Shown: positions 1 through 6,664 of the stretch, piece by piece
How the letters are laid out: every line of letters begins with the position of its first letter
How positions within the stretch are numbered: the first letter of the stretch is position 1
Source: Alphaproteobacteria bacterium
GTDB lineage: Bacteria > Pseudomonadota > Alphaproteobacteria > CBDBCS01 > JAHZLG01
NCBI GenBank assembly: GCA_022599995.1
Contig: JAHZLG010000163.1
Span: 1-14,467 of the forward strand
Direction: 5' to 3'
Length of the DNA: 14,467 nt
Translations under genes and position numbers: made by a program
Notes under the pieces: generated by a model
What the model was told of the DNA's origin: nothing
The model's database searches: none
The model's input: only the letters and a program-made list of their open reading frames with translations

Positions 1-27
1 GGTGAGCAACCTGCCTCACTGGCAACG

Positions 28-56
28 TTGCGTTCACGTTCGGTCGCGTATATAGA
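28..56 (+). promoter_or_regulatory. possible sigma-70-type promoter for the pnt genes
   Basis: A TTGCGT hexamer at 28-33 is followed 17 bases later by TATAGA at 51-56 (TATATA overlaps it at 49-54). Each box is only a partial match to TTGACA/TATAAT, but spacing and position upstream of pntAA are right. A start of transcription near 63 would fit a coding start at 141 and would leave a short leader for one at 90. This is a pattern match only; the window begins too close by to judge alternatives. Confidence 0.3.
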
Positions 57-131
57 CATGGTCAATTCCGTCTTTTTACATTTTGCATCATGCTTACTGA
101 CTCTGCTCCCGCCTCATCCGATCAATCATCT

Positions 132-135
132 GAGG
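132..135 (+). promoter_or_regulatory. ribosome binding site supporting the pntAA start at 141
   Basis: GAGG lies 5 bases before ATG 141, while the upstream in-frame ATG at 90 is preceded by a T-rich stretch with no purine-rich motif. This decides the start in favour of 141, moderately. Confidence 0.5.
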
Positions 136-140
136 ACTCC

Positions 141-1376
141 ATGCCTGACGCTGGGGACACGCAAGAAACAATAACGCCAGCTCCTAAGTCTGCGGCTGAC
201 ACGGCAGAACCGTCCGGCAACGCATCCAAGGTTGGGATTCTGGCCAGTCAATATGAAAGTGATCATCGAATTGCGGTCAGCCCCGATGGGATGAAAAAAC
301 TTGCCGCTGTTTTCGCCTCCAGTGGCGGTCGCGAGGGCATGTCCGAAGACAAGCGCACCGAAGGATCAGATTTCCAGGTTCTTGCCAGCAAGGATTGCCT
401 CGAAGGCGCGGGCTTTGTTGCGCCATCTGCCGATGGCAACTCCGGGTGGCACGGCTTGGTAACCCTCACGGCCGATGACCGGACAACCATTCGCGGCGCG
501 GGGATTGTGTTGAGTGTGTCGCCTCCGCACGATGAACTGCTTGCCTTGCTCCGACCCGATCAGGCCCTTGTCACCATTTTACCCCCGGGCGACAATGCCG
601 AAGAGGTGGACCGCGTGCGCCAAACTGCGGCCCGAGTCTACTTGCTCGATCGCCTGCCGCGGATTTCCAGAGCCCAAGCCATGGACGTGCTGTCATCACA
701 GTCCAACCTTGCAGGCTACCTTGGCGTTATTCGCGCGGCGTATCGTTTCCCACGGCTGTTTCCCCTCATGATGACCGCTGCAGGCACGATCCCGCCCGCC
801 AAAGCCTTCGTGATGGGGGTCGGCGTCGCAGGGCTGCAAGCGATTGCCACCGCGAAGCGGCTTGGGGCTGTGGTGTCCGCGACCGACGTGCGCCCCGCAA
901 CCAAAGAGCAGGTCGAGAGCCTCGGTGCCAAATTTGTCTTCACCGAATCGGATGCTGGCGACGCAGCCTATGCTAGCGAGCTCAGCGACGAAGCAAAAGC
1001 CAAACAGCAAGCACTGGTTGCCGAGACTATCGCCAAACAGGACGTCGTCATCACCACCGCCATGATTCCGGGACGCCCTGCCCCCGAGCTTATCACCGAA
1101 GCGATGGTGGCAACGATGAAGCCGGGCTCGATCATTGTCGATCTCGCCGCCGATGCGGGGGGAAATTGCGCCCTGAGCCGCCCCGGCGAGGTCTACACAA
1201 CCCCGAACGGCGTCACCATAGACGCCCCGTTGCGCTTGGCGGCATCGGCGGCAACCACGGCAAGCAATCTGTTAGCTCGTAATTTTGCCTCCTTCTTGGC
1301 CGTGCTTTGGGACAACGACAATCACCGCCTTCACCCCGACGATGCCGACGAGATTTTGCTTGCCACCCGGCTGTGA
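141..1376 (+). CDS. pntAA: NAD(P) transhydrogenase, alpha subunit part 1 (NAD-binding domain I)
   Basis: This is the soluble domain I of the proton-translocating transhydrogenase. It binds NAD(H) and passes hydride to NADP+ held by PntB on the cytoplasmic face. The nucleotide-binding glycine motif GVGVAGL starts at codon 243 (counting from 90), followed by RLGAVVSATDVRP. The RQD loop of the R. rubrum enzyme is present as RISRAQAMD, with Arg191, Gln196 and Asp199. The VDLAADAGGNCA and TASNLLARNFASFL segments are also family-typical. The frame opens with ATG 90, which has no Shine-Dalgarno sequence. ATG 141 has GAGG at 132-135 with 5-base spacing, so I chose it (411 aa; 428 aa from 90). The family domain begins only near codon 47, so either start leaves a Ser/Ala/Thr/Pro-rich tail. 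The first half, including about 25 extra residues near codons 75-105, is more divergent than the NAD-binding half. First gene of a pnt cluster; the next gene starts 262 bases on. Confidence 0.95.
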   Translation: MPDAGDTQETITPAPKSAADTAEPSGNASKVGILASQYESDHRIAVSPDGMKKLAAVFASSGGREGMSEDKRTEGSDFQVLASKDCLEGAGFVAPSADGNSGWHGLVTLTADDRTTIRGAGIVLSVSPPHDELLALLRPDQALVTILPPGDNAEEVDRVRQTAARVYLLDRLPRISRAQAMDVLSSQSNLAGYLGVIRAAYRFPRLFPLMMTAAGTIPPAKAFVMGVGVAGLQAIATAKRLGAVVSATDVRPATKEQVESLGAKFVFTESDAGDAAYASELSDEAKAKQQALVAETIAKQDVVITTAMIPGRPAPELITEAMVATMKPGSIIVDLAADAGGNCALSRPGEVYTTPNGVTIDAPLRLAASAATTASNLLARNFASFLAVLWDNDNHRLHPDDADEILLATRL

Positions 1377-1397
1377 ACCCTGCCCCTAACACCTAGT

Positions 1398-1554
1398 GCC
1401 CTTCGAGCCAAAGCAAGGGCGTGAAGCACGAGCGTGAGCAGGCGGCGTGCGTCTCCTAGATCAGCGTCTCTTCATCTCTGATTCTCCGAGGGCACGATCG
1501 TCGGGCGTGTTCCGAAGATAACGGCTCTGGAGCACATGCCCTCGTTTGGGGCAT
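1398..1554 (+). other. pntAA-pntAB intergenic region with competing stem-loops
   Basis: The 262 bases between pntAA and pntAB hold no convincing gene. Inverted repeats are visible. GCCCTT at 1398-1403 pairs with AAGGGC at 1415-1420. CGAGGGCA at 1487-1494 pairs with TGCCCTCG at 1537-1544. ATGCCC at 1536-1541 pairs with GGGCAT at 1549-1554. The last two pairings share bases 1537-1541, so they exclude one another. There is no T-run after any of them, so none is a classical terminator. A regulatory role is only a possibility. Confidence 0.35.
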
Positions 1555-1638
1555 CACCGGGTATCACGATGTTGCCCTCCCTGCCGATACGCCCCTCCGT
1601 GCCCTCTTCTTGCTCTTGACGAAAAGAATACCGAGCCA

Positions 1639-2052
1639 ATGTCTTCTGAGCCCTCTGCCACCACCATCGATCAGATAACTGACCTTCAGCGCCAACTCAG
1701 CTTGCTCGAGGGCGAGCTTCAGAGCACGCTGCAGCTGCTCACTTTCCAGCCGGTGGGGACGAGCCATAATTTCTTGTTCCTGATCACGGTGTTTATTCTT
1801 GCGTGCTTCATCGGATTCTACGTTGTGTGGTCGGTTACCCCAGCCCTCCACTCGCCTCTGATGGGGGTGACGAATGCGATCTCGTCGGTCATTATTGTCG
1901 GAGGCGTCCTCGCCCTCGTCGGGGATGCCGAGGGACTGCCAAGGATTATCGGGTTCCTAGCCATCATGCTCGCATCGGTCAATATATTTGGCGGATTCAT
2001 CATCACACAACGCATGCTTGCCATGTTTAAAAGCAAGGGGACACGAAAATGA
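1639..2052 (+). CDS. pntAB: NAD(P) transhydrogenase, alpha subunit part 2 (membrane domain)
   Basis: This small integral-membrane subunit supplies the alpha-chain part of domain II, the proton channel, and works with PntAA and PntB. Starting at ATG 1639 the protein is 137 aa, close to the R. rubrum subunit. A short helical cytoplasmic head (residues about 5-30) is followed by three hydrophobic segments. These begin NFLFLITVFILACFIGFYVV, then the signature ALHSPLMGVTNAISS with a Val/Ile/Gly-rich stretch, then IGFLAIMLASVNIFGGFIIT. The frame stays open upstream to a TTG at 1546, but those extra 31 residues are Cys/Pro-rich, unlike the family, and I reject them. The ribosome binding site is weak. 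The stop overlaps the pntB start (ATGA at 2049-2052), so translation of the two is probably coupled. Confidence 0.95.
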   Translation: MSSEPSATTIDQITDLQRQLSLLEGELQSTLQLLTFQPVGTSHNFLFLITVFILACFIGFYVVWSVTPALHSPLMGVTNAISSVIIVGGVLALVGDAEGLPRIIGFLAIMLASVNIFGGFIITQRMLAMFKSKGTRK

Positions 2053-3434
2053 TTGCAGGATACCTTTATCTGGTTGCCAGCATTTGCTTTATTCTGGCAC
2101 TGCGCGGGTTGTCATCGCCGCAATCGGCGGTGCGGGGCAACCTTACTGGCATCATTGGGATGGCGATCGCAGTCGTCACCACCTTGTTTGTTCCGAATGG
2201 GCTTGATTGGCTTTGGGTCTTCGTCGCGGTGGGACTAGGAGGTGCTATCGGCACCGTCATCGCCCTGCGGTTGCCCATGACCTCATTGCCGCAGTTGATG
2301 GCAGGATTTCACTCATTGGTGGGGATGTCGGCGGTGCTGATTGCCTTTGTGGTGTTACTGGTGCCGACCAATTACGGACTAGGCAGTGCCGGATCTATTG
2401 CGGCGACCTCCCTGCTCGAGATGGGGATTGGTGCCGCCATCGGTGCGGTTACATTTACGGGGTCGGTGGTTGCTTTTGGCAAATTACAAGGAATGATCGG
2501 CAGTAAGCCTTTGGTGTTTCCGCTTCAGCACAAGGTGAACATGGCACTCGGGGGAGCCATCGTGGTGCTGTTGCTGCTGTTCATGGCAACCGAGAGCAGT
2601 TTGGTGTTGCTCGCCCTCGCCCTGACCGCCATGGCACTGGGCGTGCTGTTGATTCTGCCAATCGGCGGTGCCGACATGCCGGTCGTGGTGTCGATGCTCA
2701 ATTCCTATTCGGGATGGGCGGCGTGCGGCATTGGTTTCACCCTTGGCAATATCTTGCTCATCATCACCGGGGCCTTGGTTGGGTCATCGGGGGCTATCCT
2801 GAGCTATATCATGTGCAAGGCAATGAATCGGTCGATTTTCAACGTCATCATGGGTGGGTTCGGCGAGACCGGCGTTGCTGGAGCCACTGGCGCCGACGGC
2901 GTCGAGCGATCGTACAAGGCGGGCAGTGCCGAAGATGCCGCCTATCTTCTGCAGAATGCCAGCTCGGTCATTGTTGTCCCAGGGTATGGGTTGGCGGTAG
3001 CACAGGCGCAACACGCCGTCCAGGAAGCCGCAAGCACCCTGAGCAAACAGGGTGTGAACGTCCGCTATGCCGTGCACCCGGTTGCGGGACGAATGCCCGG
3101 ACACATGAATGTCTTGCTCGCAGAAGCCAACGTCCCCTACGAGGACGTGTTCGAGCTCGAAGACATAAACCGCGACTTCGCACAAACCGATGTCTGCTTG
3201 GTGATAGGTGCGAATGATGTCACCAATCCCCTTGCGAAAACCGACCCCACAAGCCCCATCTACGGCATGCCCGTCCTTGAGGTAGAAAAAGCCAAAACGG
3301 TGCTGTTTGTGAAGCGGTCGATGGCGGCGGGCTATGCCGGGGTGGAAAACCCACTGTTCTTTAAAGACAACACCATGATGCTTTTTGGCGATGCCAAGCA
3401 TGTTGTCGAAGGCATCATCAAAGCAATGGATTAA
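2049..3434 (+). CDS. pntB: NAD(P) transhydrogenase, beta subunit
   Basis: The beta subunit carries the rest of the proton-translocating domain II and the NADP(H)-binding domain III; with PntAA and PntAB it uses the proton gradient to reduce NADP+ with NADH. At 461 aa it is full length. Residues 1-260 are a series of hydrophobic helices, including FHSLVG with His88, the counterpart of the proton-pathway His91 of E. coli. Domain III begins near residue 285. It shows the NADP-binding motif GYGLAVAQAQ at 312-321, then HPVAGRMPGHMNVLLAEA, GANDVTNPLA and KRSMAAGYAGVENPLF. An AGGGG motif (2036-2040) lies 8 bases before ATG 2049, which overlaps the pntAB stop by 4 bases. A tandem repeat array follows 10 bases after the stop. 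Confidence 0.97.
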   Translation: MIAGYLYLVASICFILALRGLSSPQSAVRGNLTGIIGMAIAVVTTLFVPNGLDWLWVFVAVGLGGAIGTVIALRLPMTSLPQLMAGFHSLVGMSAVLIAFVVLLVPTNYGLGSAGSIAATSLLEMGIGAAIGAVTFTGSVVAFGKLQGMIGSKPLVFPLQHKVNMALGGAIVVLLLLFMATESSLVLLALALTAMALGVLLILPIGGADMPVVVSMLNSYSGWAACGIGFTLGNILLIITGALVGSSGAILSYIMCKAMNRSIFNVIMGGFGETGVAGATGADGVERSYKAGSAEDAAYLLQNASSVIVVPGYGLAVAQAQHAVQEAASTLSKQGVNVRYAVHPVAGRMPGHMNVLLAEANVPYEDVFELEDINRDFAQTDVCLVIGANDVTNPLAKTDPTSPIYGMPVLEVEKAKTVLFVKRSMAAGYAGVENPLFFKDNTMMLFGDAKHVVEGIIKAMD

Positions 3435-3444
3435 TGCGCGGCCG

Positions 3445-3598
3445 CAATTGATTGGTGCACTCACGCAATTGATAGGTGCGCCTCCGCAATTGATAGGTGC
3501 GCCTCCGCAATTGAGAGGTGCGCTAACGCAATTGAGAGGTGCGCTAACGCAATTGATTGGTGCGCTAACGCAATGGATTGGTGCGCTAACGCAATGGA
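3445..3598 (+). repeat. 21-bp tandem repeat array, seven full copies plus a partial one
   Basis: Seven contiguous 21-bp units run from 3445 to 3591, each beginning CAATTGA or CAATGGA and holding GGTGC near the middle; an eighth unit breaks off after CAATGGA. Units 2 and 3 are identical, and so are units 4 and 5; units 6 and 7 share the end GCTAACG with 4 and 5. This pattern is what stepwise duplication of neighbouring units leaves. The CAATTG to CAATGG change in the last copies creates ATG codons at 3573 and 3594 in frame with rpiB. Because 21 is divisible by 3 the array opens reading frames on both strands; these are not credible genes. Confidence 0.9.
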
Positions 3599-3626
3599 AC
3601 CTAGCCCTACATCGAGCCCTGCCCTG

Positions 3627-3647
3627 CCCTCCCATCACGGGGAGGGG
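3627..3647 (+). promoter_or_regulatory. rpiB ribosome binding site inside a stem-loop
   Basis: GGAGGGG at 3641-3647 is a strong Shine-Dalgarno sequence 6 bases before TTG 3654. It lies within an inverted repeat: CCCTCCC at 3627-3633 can pair with GGGAGGG at 3640-3646 across a 6-base loop. The all-but-one G-C, 7-bp stem would hide the ribosome binding site. Whether it regulates rpiB is inference. Confidence 0.5.
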
Positions 3648-3653
3648 TCTCCG

Positions 3654-4151
3654 TTGCGTGTGTGCCTCGCAAGCGACCACGGCGGTGCCGCAAAAATGAA
3701 GACGCAGTTGGTGGCGTGGTTGCAGGCATCCCCTCGGTTTGGGACGGTGCCTATCGATGATCTGGGGACAGACGAATCGATGGAGATGGCAGATTACCCC
3801 CTTTATGCGAAGGCGGTCGCCCATAGCCTCATCAGCAGCAACGAGAAAGCGACCGACACGGTGTCCTCCTTCGGTATTCTGCTTTGTGGGTCGGGGCATG
3901 GCATGGCAATGACGGCCAACAAATTTCCGCACATTCGCGCCGCATGGTGCGCCGATGTTCGCGCCGCAACCTTGGCACGCGAGCACAACAATGCCAATGT
4001 GCTGGTGATGGGTGCGGGGTTTGTCTCCCTGGACTTGGCCATACAGATCATCGAGGCCTTCTTGATCGCGCCCTTCTCCTCGGCGGAACGTCACCATCGG
4101 CGTGTGCAGCTGATGGCCGAGGCTGGCACGATGTCTGCCGAGTCAAGGTGA
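3654..4151 (+). CDS. rpiB: ribose-5-phosphate isomerase B
   Basis: RpiB interconverts ribose 5-phosphate and ribulose 5-phosphate in the cytosolic pentose phosphate pathway. From TTG 3654 the protein is 165 aa (family about 145-160) and starts directly at the first beta strand, with the sugar-phosphate motif SDHGG (Asp8, His9). LLCGSGHGM holds the catalytic Cys78, where the family more often has CGTGIGM. Then come ANKFPHIRAAWC, REHNNANVLVMGA and the C-terminal HHRRVQLM, all typical. I chose TTG because GGAGGGG lies 6 bases upstream. ATG 3594 and ATG 3573 are in frame but lie in the repeat array, lack a ribosome binding site, and would add a Pro/Ser-rich tail with no family counterpart. In alphaproteobacteria rpiB usually sits by glyA; here it follows pntB. 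Confidence 0.92.
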   Translation: MRVCLASDHGGAAKMKTQLVAWLQASPRFGTVPIDDLGTDESMEMADYPLYAKAVAHSLISSNEKATDTVSSFGILLCGSGHGMAMTANKFPHIRAAWCADVRAATLAREHNNANVLVMGAGFVSLDLAIQIIEAFLIAPFSSAERHHRRVQLMAEAGTMSAESR

Positions 4152-4376
4152 GAATATGCCTCCCTTCCCTCTTCGCCTCTCCTTACAAAATTCCCTGTTG
4201 ATGCGGCAATGAGGGGTGTAATTGCCCCGTGGCATGCCTACATTACTCTCAACGTTCAAACCAAAAGCGGTCTGTTGAGGTTGCCGACGCCCTTGGTGTC
4301 TTGAAGCAGCCGATGCGATGGATTGCGGGTTTATCTGCCCCCTTTTGATGTTGCTCCTGCTGGAAGACCAAAAACA
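4152..4376 (+). other. rpiB-ftsH intergenic region, no gene seen
   Basis: These 225 bases hold no convincing gene or repeat. CTTGAA at 4300-4305 looks like a heat-shock -35 element, but no CCCCAT-like -10 lies at the right distance, so I do not call a promoter. The ftsH frame continues upstream to a TTG at 4323, with residues not typical of the FtsH N-terminus. Confidence 0.4.
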
Positions 4377-6296
4377 ATGAACCGTAATATCATCGTCTGG
4401 CTGGTTGGGGTTGTCCTGATCGTGCTAGCAGTGAACGCCTTTCAGGCAAATCGTTCGACCACTGATTCTACCTCCATCCCCTACTCCCAGTTTTTGACCT
4501 CGGTCGAGGCGGGTGAGGTCAAATCGGTCACTATTGATGGACGTGCGATCAGTGGAACTTCGCACGGGGGGTTGGCCTTCCGCACCTACGCCCCGGATGA
4601 TCCTGAGCTGATCTCAGTGCTCCGTGAGCGCAATGTGAACATCGCAGTGCAGGAGCCCGACTCGGGCCCCAGCCTGCTGTACATCCTGATTCAGTGGTTC
4701 CCGATGCTGCTGCTGATCGGAGTGTGGATTTTCTTCATGCGCCAAATGCAGGGTGCCAATGGGCGCGCCATGGGATTTGGCAAGTCCAAAGCGAAAATGC
4801 TGAACGAAAACCACAACCGCGTGACATTTGATGACGTGGCGGGGGTCGACGAGGCGAAGCAAGAGCTCGAGGAAGTTATCGACTTTCTCCGCGAGCCGGG
4901 CAAATTCGAACGACTTGGCGGCAAGATTCCGCGCGGCGTGTTGCTTGTTGGCCCTCCGGGGACGGGCAAGACCCTCATCGCCCGCGCCGTGGCAGGGGAA
5001 GCCGAGGTGCCCTTCTTCAGCATTTCGGGTTCAGATTTTGTCGAGATGTTCGTCGGAGTCGGTGCTTCGCGCGTTCGCGACATGTTCGAGCAAGGCAAGA
5101 AGCAAGCCCCCTGCATTATCTTCATCGACGAGATCGACGCAGTGGGACGGCATCGTGGAGCTGGACTCGGGGGCGGCAACGATGAACGCGAGCAAACCCT
5201 GAACCAGCTTTTGGTGGAAATGGACGGCTTCGATTCCAATGAGGGCGTCATCCTGATTGCCGCCACAAACCGCCCCGATGTGCTTGATCCCGCCCTATTG
5301 CGCCCGGGACGCTTCGATCGTCAGGTGGTGGTGTCGAACCCCGACATTGTCGGACGGGAGAAAATCCTAAACGTGCACCTGCAAAAGATCGCCACCGCAC
5401 CGGACATTAATCCACGGGTGATTGCCCGCGGCACGCCGGGGTTCTCAGGGGCTGATCTCGCCAATCTCTGCAATGAGGCGGCACTGCTGGCGGCACGGAA
5501 AAACCGCAAATTGGTCACTATGCCCGATCTGGAAGAAGCCAAGGACAAGGTGATGATGGGGGCAGAACGCCACTCGATGATCATGAGCGACGATGAAAAG
5601 AAACTCACCGCCTATCATGAGGGCGGGCATGCCATCGCCGCCATCCATCTGGAGGCCTCTGATCCGATTCACAAAGCCACGATCATCCCGCGGGGTCGCG
5701 CCCTCGGCATGGTGATGCGGTTGCCCGAACGCGACCAGCTTTCGCTGGCAGTCGATCAACTGATGGCAAACCTGGTCGTCGCCATGGGCGGAAGAGTCGC
5801 CGAAGAATTGATCTTTGGCAAGTCGCGGGTCACCACCGGGGCTGGAGGCGACATTCAACAAGCCACATCGATTGCCCGGCGGATGGTCACCGAATGGGGG
5901 ATGAGCGATGCCTTAGGCCCGGTGCGCTACAATGAGAATCAAGAAGAGGTCTTCTTGGGGCACTCGGTGGCACGGACGCAAAACATCTCCGAGGCAACGG
6001 CACAGCTGATCGATGCCGAAGTGAAGCGTCTGATCACGTGGTCGGAAGAAGAGTGCCGTCGCATTCTCTCCGAAAACATTGATCAACTCCATGCCCTTGC
6101 CCACGCCCTGCTCGAGTTCGAGACCCTGTCTGGCGACGAGATCAACGAGGTTGTCACCGGCAAGAGCCTGAATCGGCGGGCGAAATCCAAACCGCAAACC
6201 AAGGCGGCGACGGGATCATCTATTCCTTCTACAGGCACGCCTCCTATCGCTCCGACGCCCGTGTCGGAGCCCGCTGTAGAAGGAGGGGTCGAGTAG
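4377..6296 (+). CDS. ftsH: ATP-dependent zinc metalloprotease FtsH
   Basis: FtsH is a hexameric inner-membrane AAA+ protease that degrades misfolded membrane proteins and specific regulators such as sigma-32 in E. coli. From ATG 4377 (GGAAG at 4362-4366) it is 639 aa, near the family's usual 640. Membrane segments lie at residues 5-22 and 100-121 and enclose a periplasmic domain. The AAA domain has Walker A GPPGTGKT at 192-199, Walker B IIFIDEID with Asp251/Glu252, and the second region of homology LLRPGRFDR. The protease domain has the zinc site HEGGH at 414-418, and the downstream GGDIQQATSIARRMV supplies the expected third ligand. The last 25 or so residues are Pro/Thr/Ser-rich and are encoded by a large inverted repeat; the stop codon itself is part of a tandem repeat. 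rpoH follows. Confidence 0.97.
   Translation: MNRNIIVWLVGVVLIVLAVNAFQANRSTTDSTSIPYSQFLTSVEAGEVKSVTIDGRAISGTSHGGLAFRTYAPDDPELISVLRERNVNIAVQEPDSGPSLLYILIQWFPMLLLIGVWIFFMRQMQGANGRAMGFGKSKAKMLNENHNRVTFDDVAGVDEAKQELEEVIDFLREPGKFERLGGKIPRGVLLVGPPGTGKTLIARAVAGEAEVPFFSISGSDFVEMFVGVGASRVRDMFEQGKKQAPCIIFIDEIDAVGRHRGAGLGGGNDEREQTLNQLLVEMDGFDSNEGVILIAATNRPDVLDPALLRPGRFDRQVVVSNPDIVGREKILNVHLQKIATAPDINPRVIARGTPGFSGADLANLCNEAALLAARKNRKLVTMPDLEEAKDKVMMGAERHSMIMSDDEKKLTAYHEGGHAIAAIHLEASDPIHKATIIPRGRALGMVMRLPERDQLSLAVDQLMANLVVAMGGRVAEELIFGKSRVTTGAGGDIQQATSIARRMVTEWGMSDALGPVRYNENQEEVFLGHSVARTQNISEATAQLIDAEVKRLITWSEEECRRILSENIDQLHALAHALLEFETLSGDEINEVVTGKSLNRRAKSKPQTKAATGSSIPSTGTPPIAPTPVSEPAVEGGVE
6224..6284 (+). 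repeat. nested inverted repeat inside the 3' end of ftsH
   Basis: TCCTTCTACAG at 6224-6234 is perfectly complementary to CTGTAGAAGGA at 6274-6284 (11 bp). Inside it GCTCCGAC at 6249-6256 pairs with GTCGGAGC at 6263-6270 (8 bp, 6-base loop). The structure lies wholly within the reading frame and encodes residues 616-636 of FtsH, a low-complexity Pro/Thr/Ser stretch. It resembles in principle the palindromic elements that insert in frame in Rickettsia genes. No T-run follows, so it is not a standard terminator. Confidence 0.75.
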
Positions 6297-6420
6297 CGTG
6301 CCCCCGCTGGGGTGAGGGGTGGAGGGGTTGCGTGCCCCCGCCGGGGTGAGGGGTAGCGTGCCCCCCCGCTGGGGTGGGGAGGGGTGGAGTAGCGTGCCCC
6401 CGCTGGGGTGAGGGGTGGAG
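6294..6420 (+). repeat. GC-rich tandem repeat, four imperfect copies, containing the ftsH stop codon
   Basis: Four copies of a unit of roughly 26-36 bp start at 6294, 6328, 6354 and 6390. Each begins TAGCGTGCCCCC (TTGCGTGCCCCC in the second) and continues CGCTGGGGTGAGGGGTGGAG with indels; the third carries extra C and GGGGA. The TAG opening the first copy is the ftsH stop codon. Each copy can fold CCCC against GGGG, and the closely spaced G-runs on the + strand could also form a G-quadruplex. The antisense frame through it reads as a repetitive Pro/Ala/Gly/Ser peptide and is not a gene. Confidence 0.85.
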
Positions 6421-6512
6421 GTTGTTGAAGGTGAGACATCATCATCACAACCCTGCACACGAGTTCTTCACACAAATGTGAGAAACTTCGCAAACAAGTA
6501 ATGTTGTAACGG

Positions 6513-6541
6513 ATTGAAAAACTTCCCCCCATCCCCCATCT
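6513..6541 (+). promoter_or_regulatory. sigma-32-type (heat-shock) promoter upstream of rpoH
   Basis: ATTGAAA at 6513-6519 matches the enteric sigma-32 -35 consensus CTTGAAA at 6 of 7 positions. After 14 bases, CCCCATCT at 6534-6541 matches CCCCATNT fully. Transcription would begin near 6548 and give a leader of about 115 bases before ATG 6665. RpoH would then drive its own gene, as is known for Caulobacter. The surrounding C-rich sequence raises the chance of an accidental -10 match. Confidence 0.5.
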
Positions 6542-6664
6542 TATGGTTGTCAACACGAGACACACAACAGCCGGGGCACATTGGGCACACTGGCAGAGAT
6601 TGCATCCTCGGTTGTTCACCCCACACAAGACGTTACACGCAAATCACACCATAGAGAAAATACC

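Noticed and set aside
1546..1638. TTG 1546 as the start of pntAB
   Set aside because: It adds 31 Cys/Pro-rich residues unlike the family and overlaps the leader hairpins; ATG 1639 gives the expected length.
3573..3653. ATG 3573 or ATG 3594 as the rpiB start
   Set aside because: Both lie in the tandem array, have no ribosome binding site and would add a Pro/Ser-rich tail absent from the family. TTG 3654 has an excellent site and the exact family N-terminus.
2784..4097. A 437-codon open frame on the - strand across pntB, the 21-bp array and rpiB
   Set aside because: It is antisense to two clear genes. It stays open because of high GC content and because the 21-bp repeat adds stop-free 7-residue units. 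The protein is Cys/His/Arg-rich and repetitive, with no recognisable domain.
4300..4336. Heat-shock promoter upstream of ftsH (CTTGAA at 4300-4305)
   Set aside because: No CCCCAT-like or TATAT-like -10 element lies at 11-18 bases; the nearest AT-rich stretch is about 25 bases away.
6083..6628. A 181-codon open frame on the - strand over the ftsH 3' end
   Set aside because: It is made of the translated GC-rich repeat (Pro/Ala/Gly/Ser periodicity) and antisense ftsH sequence; no family resemblance.
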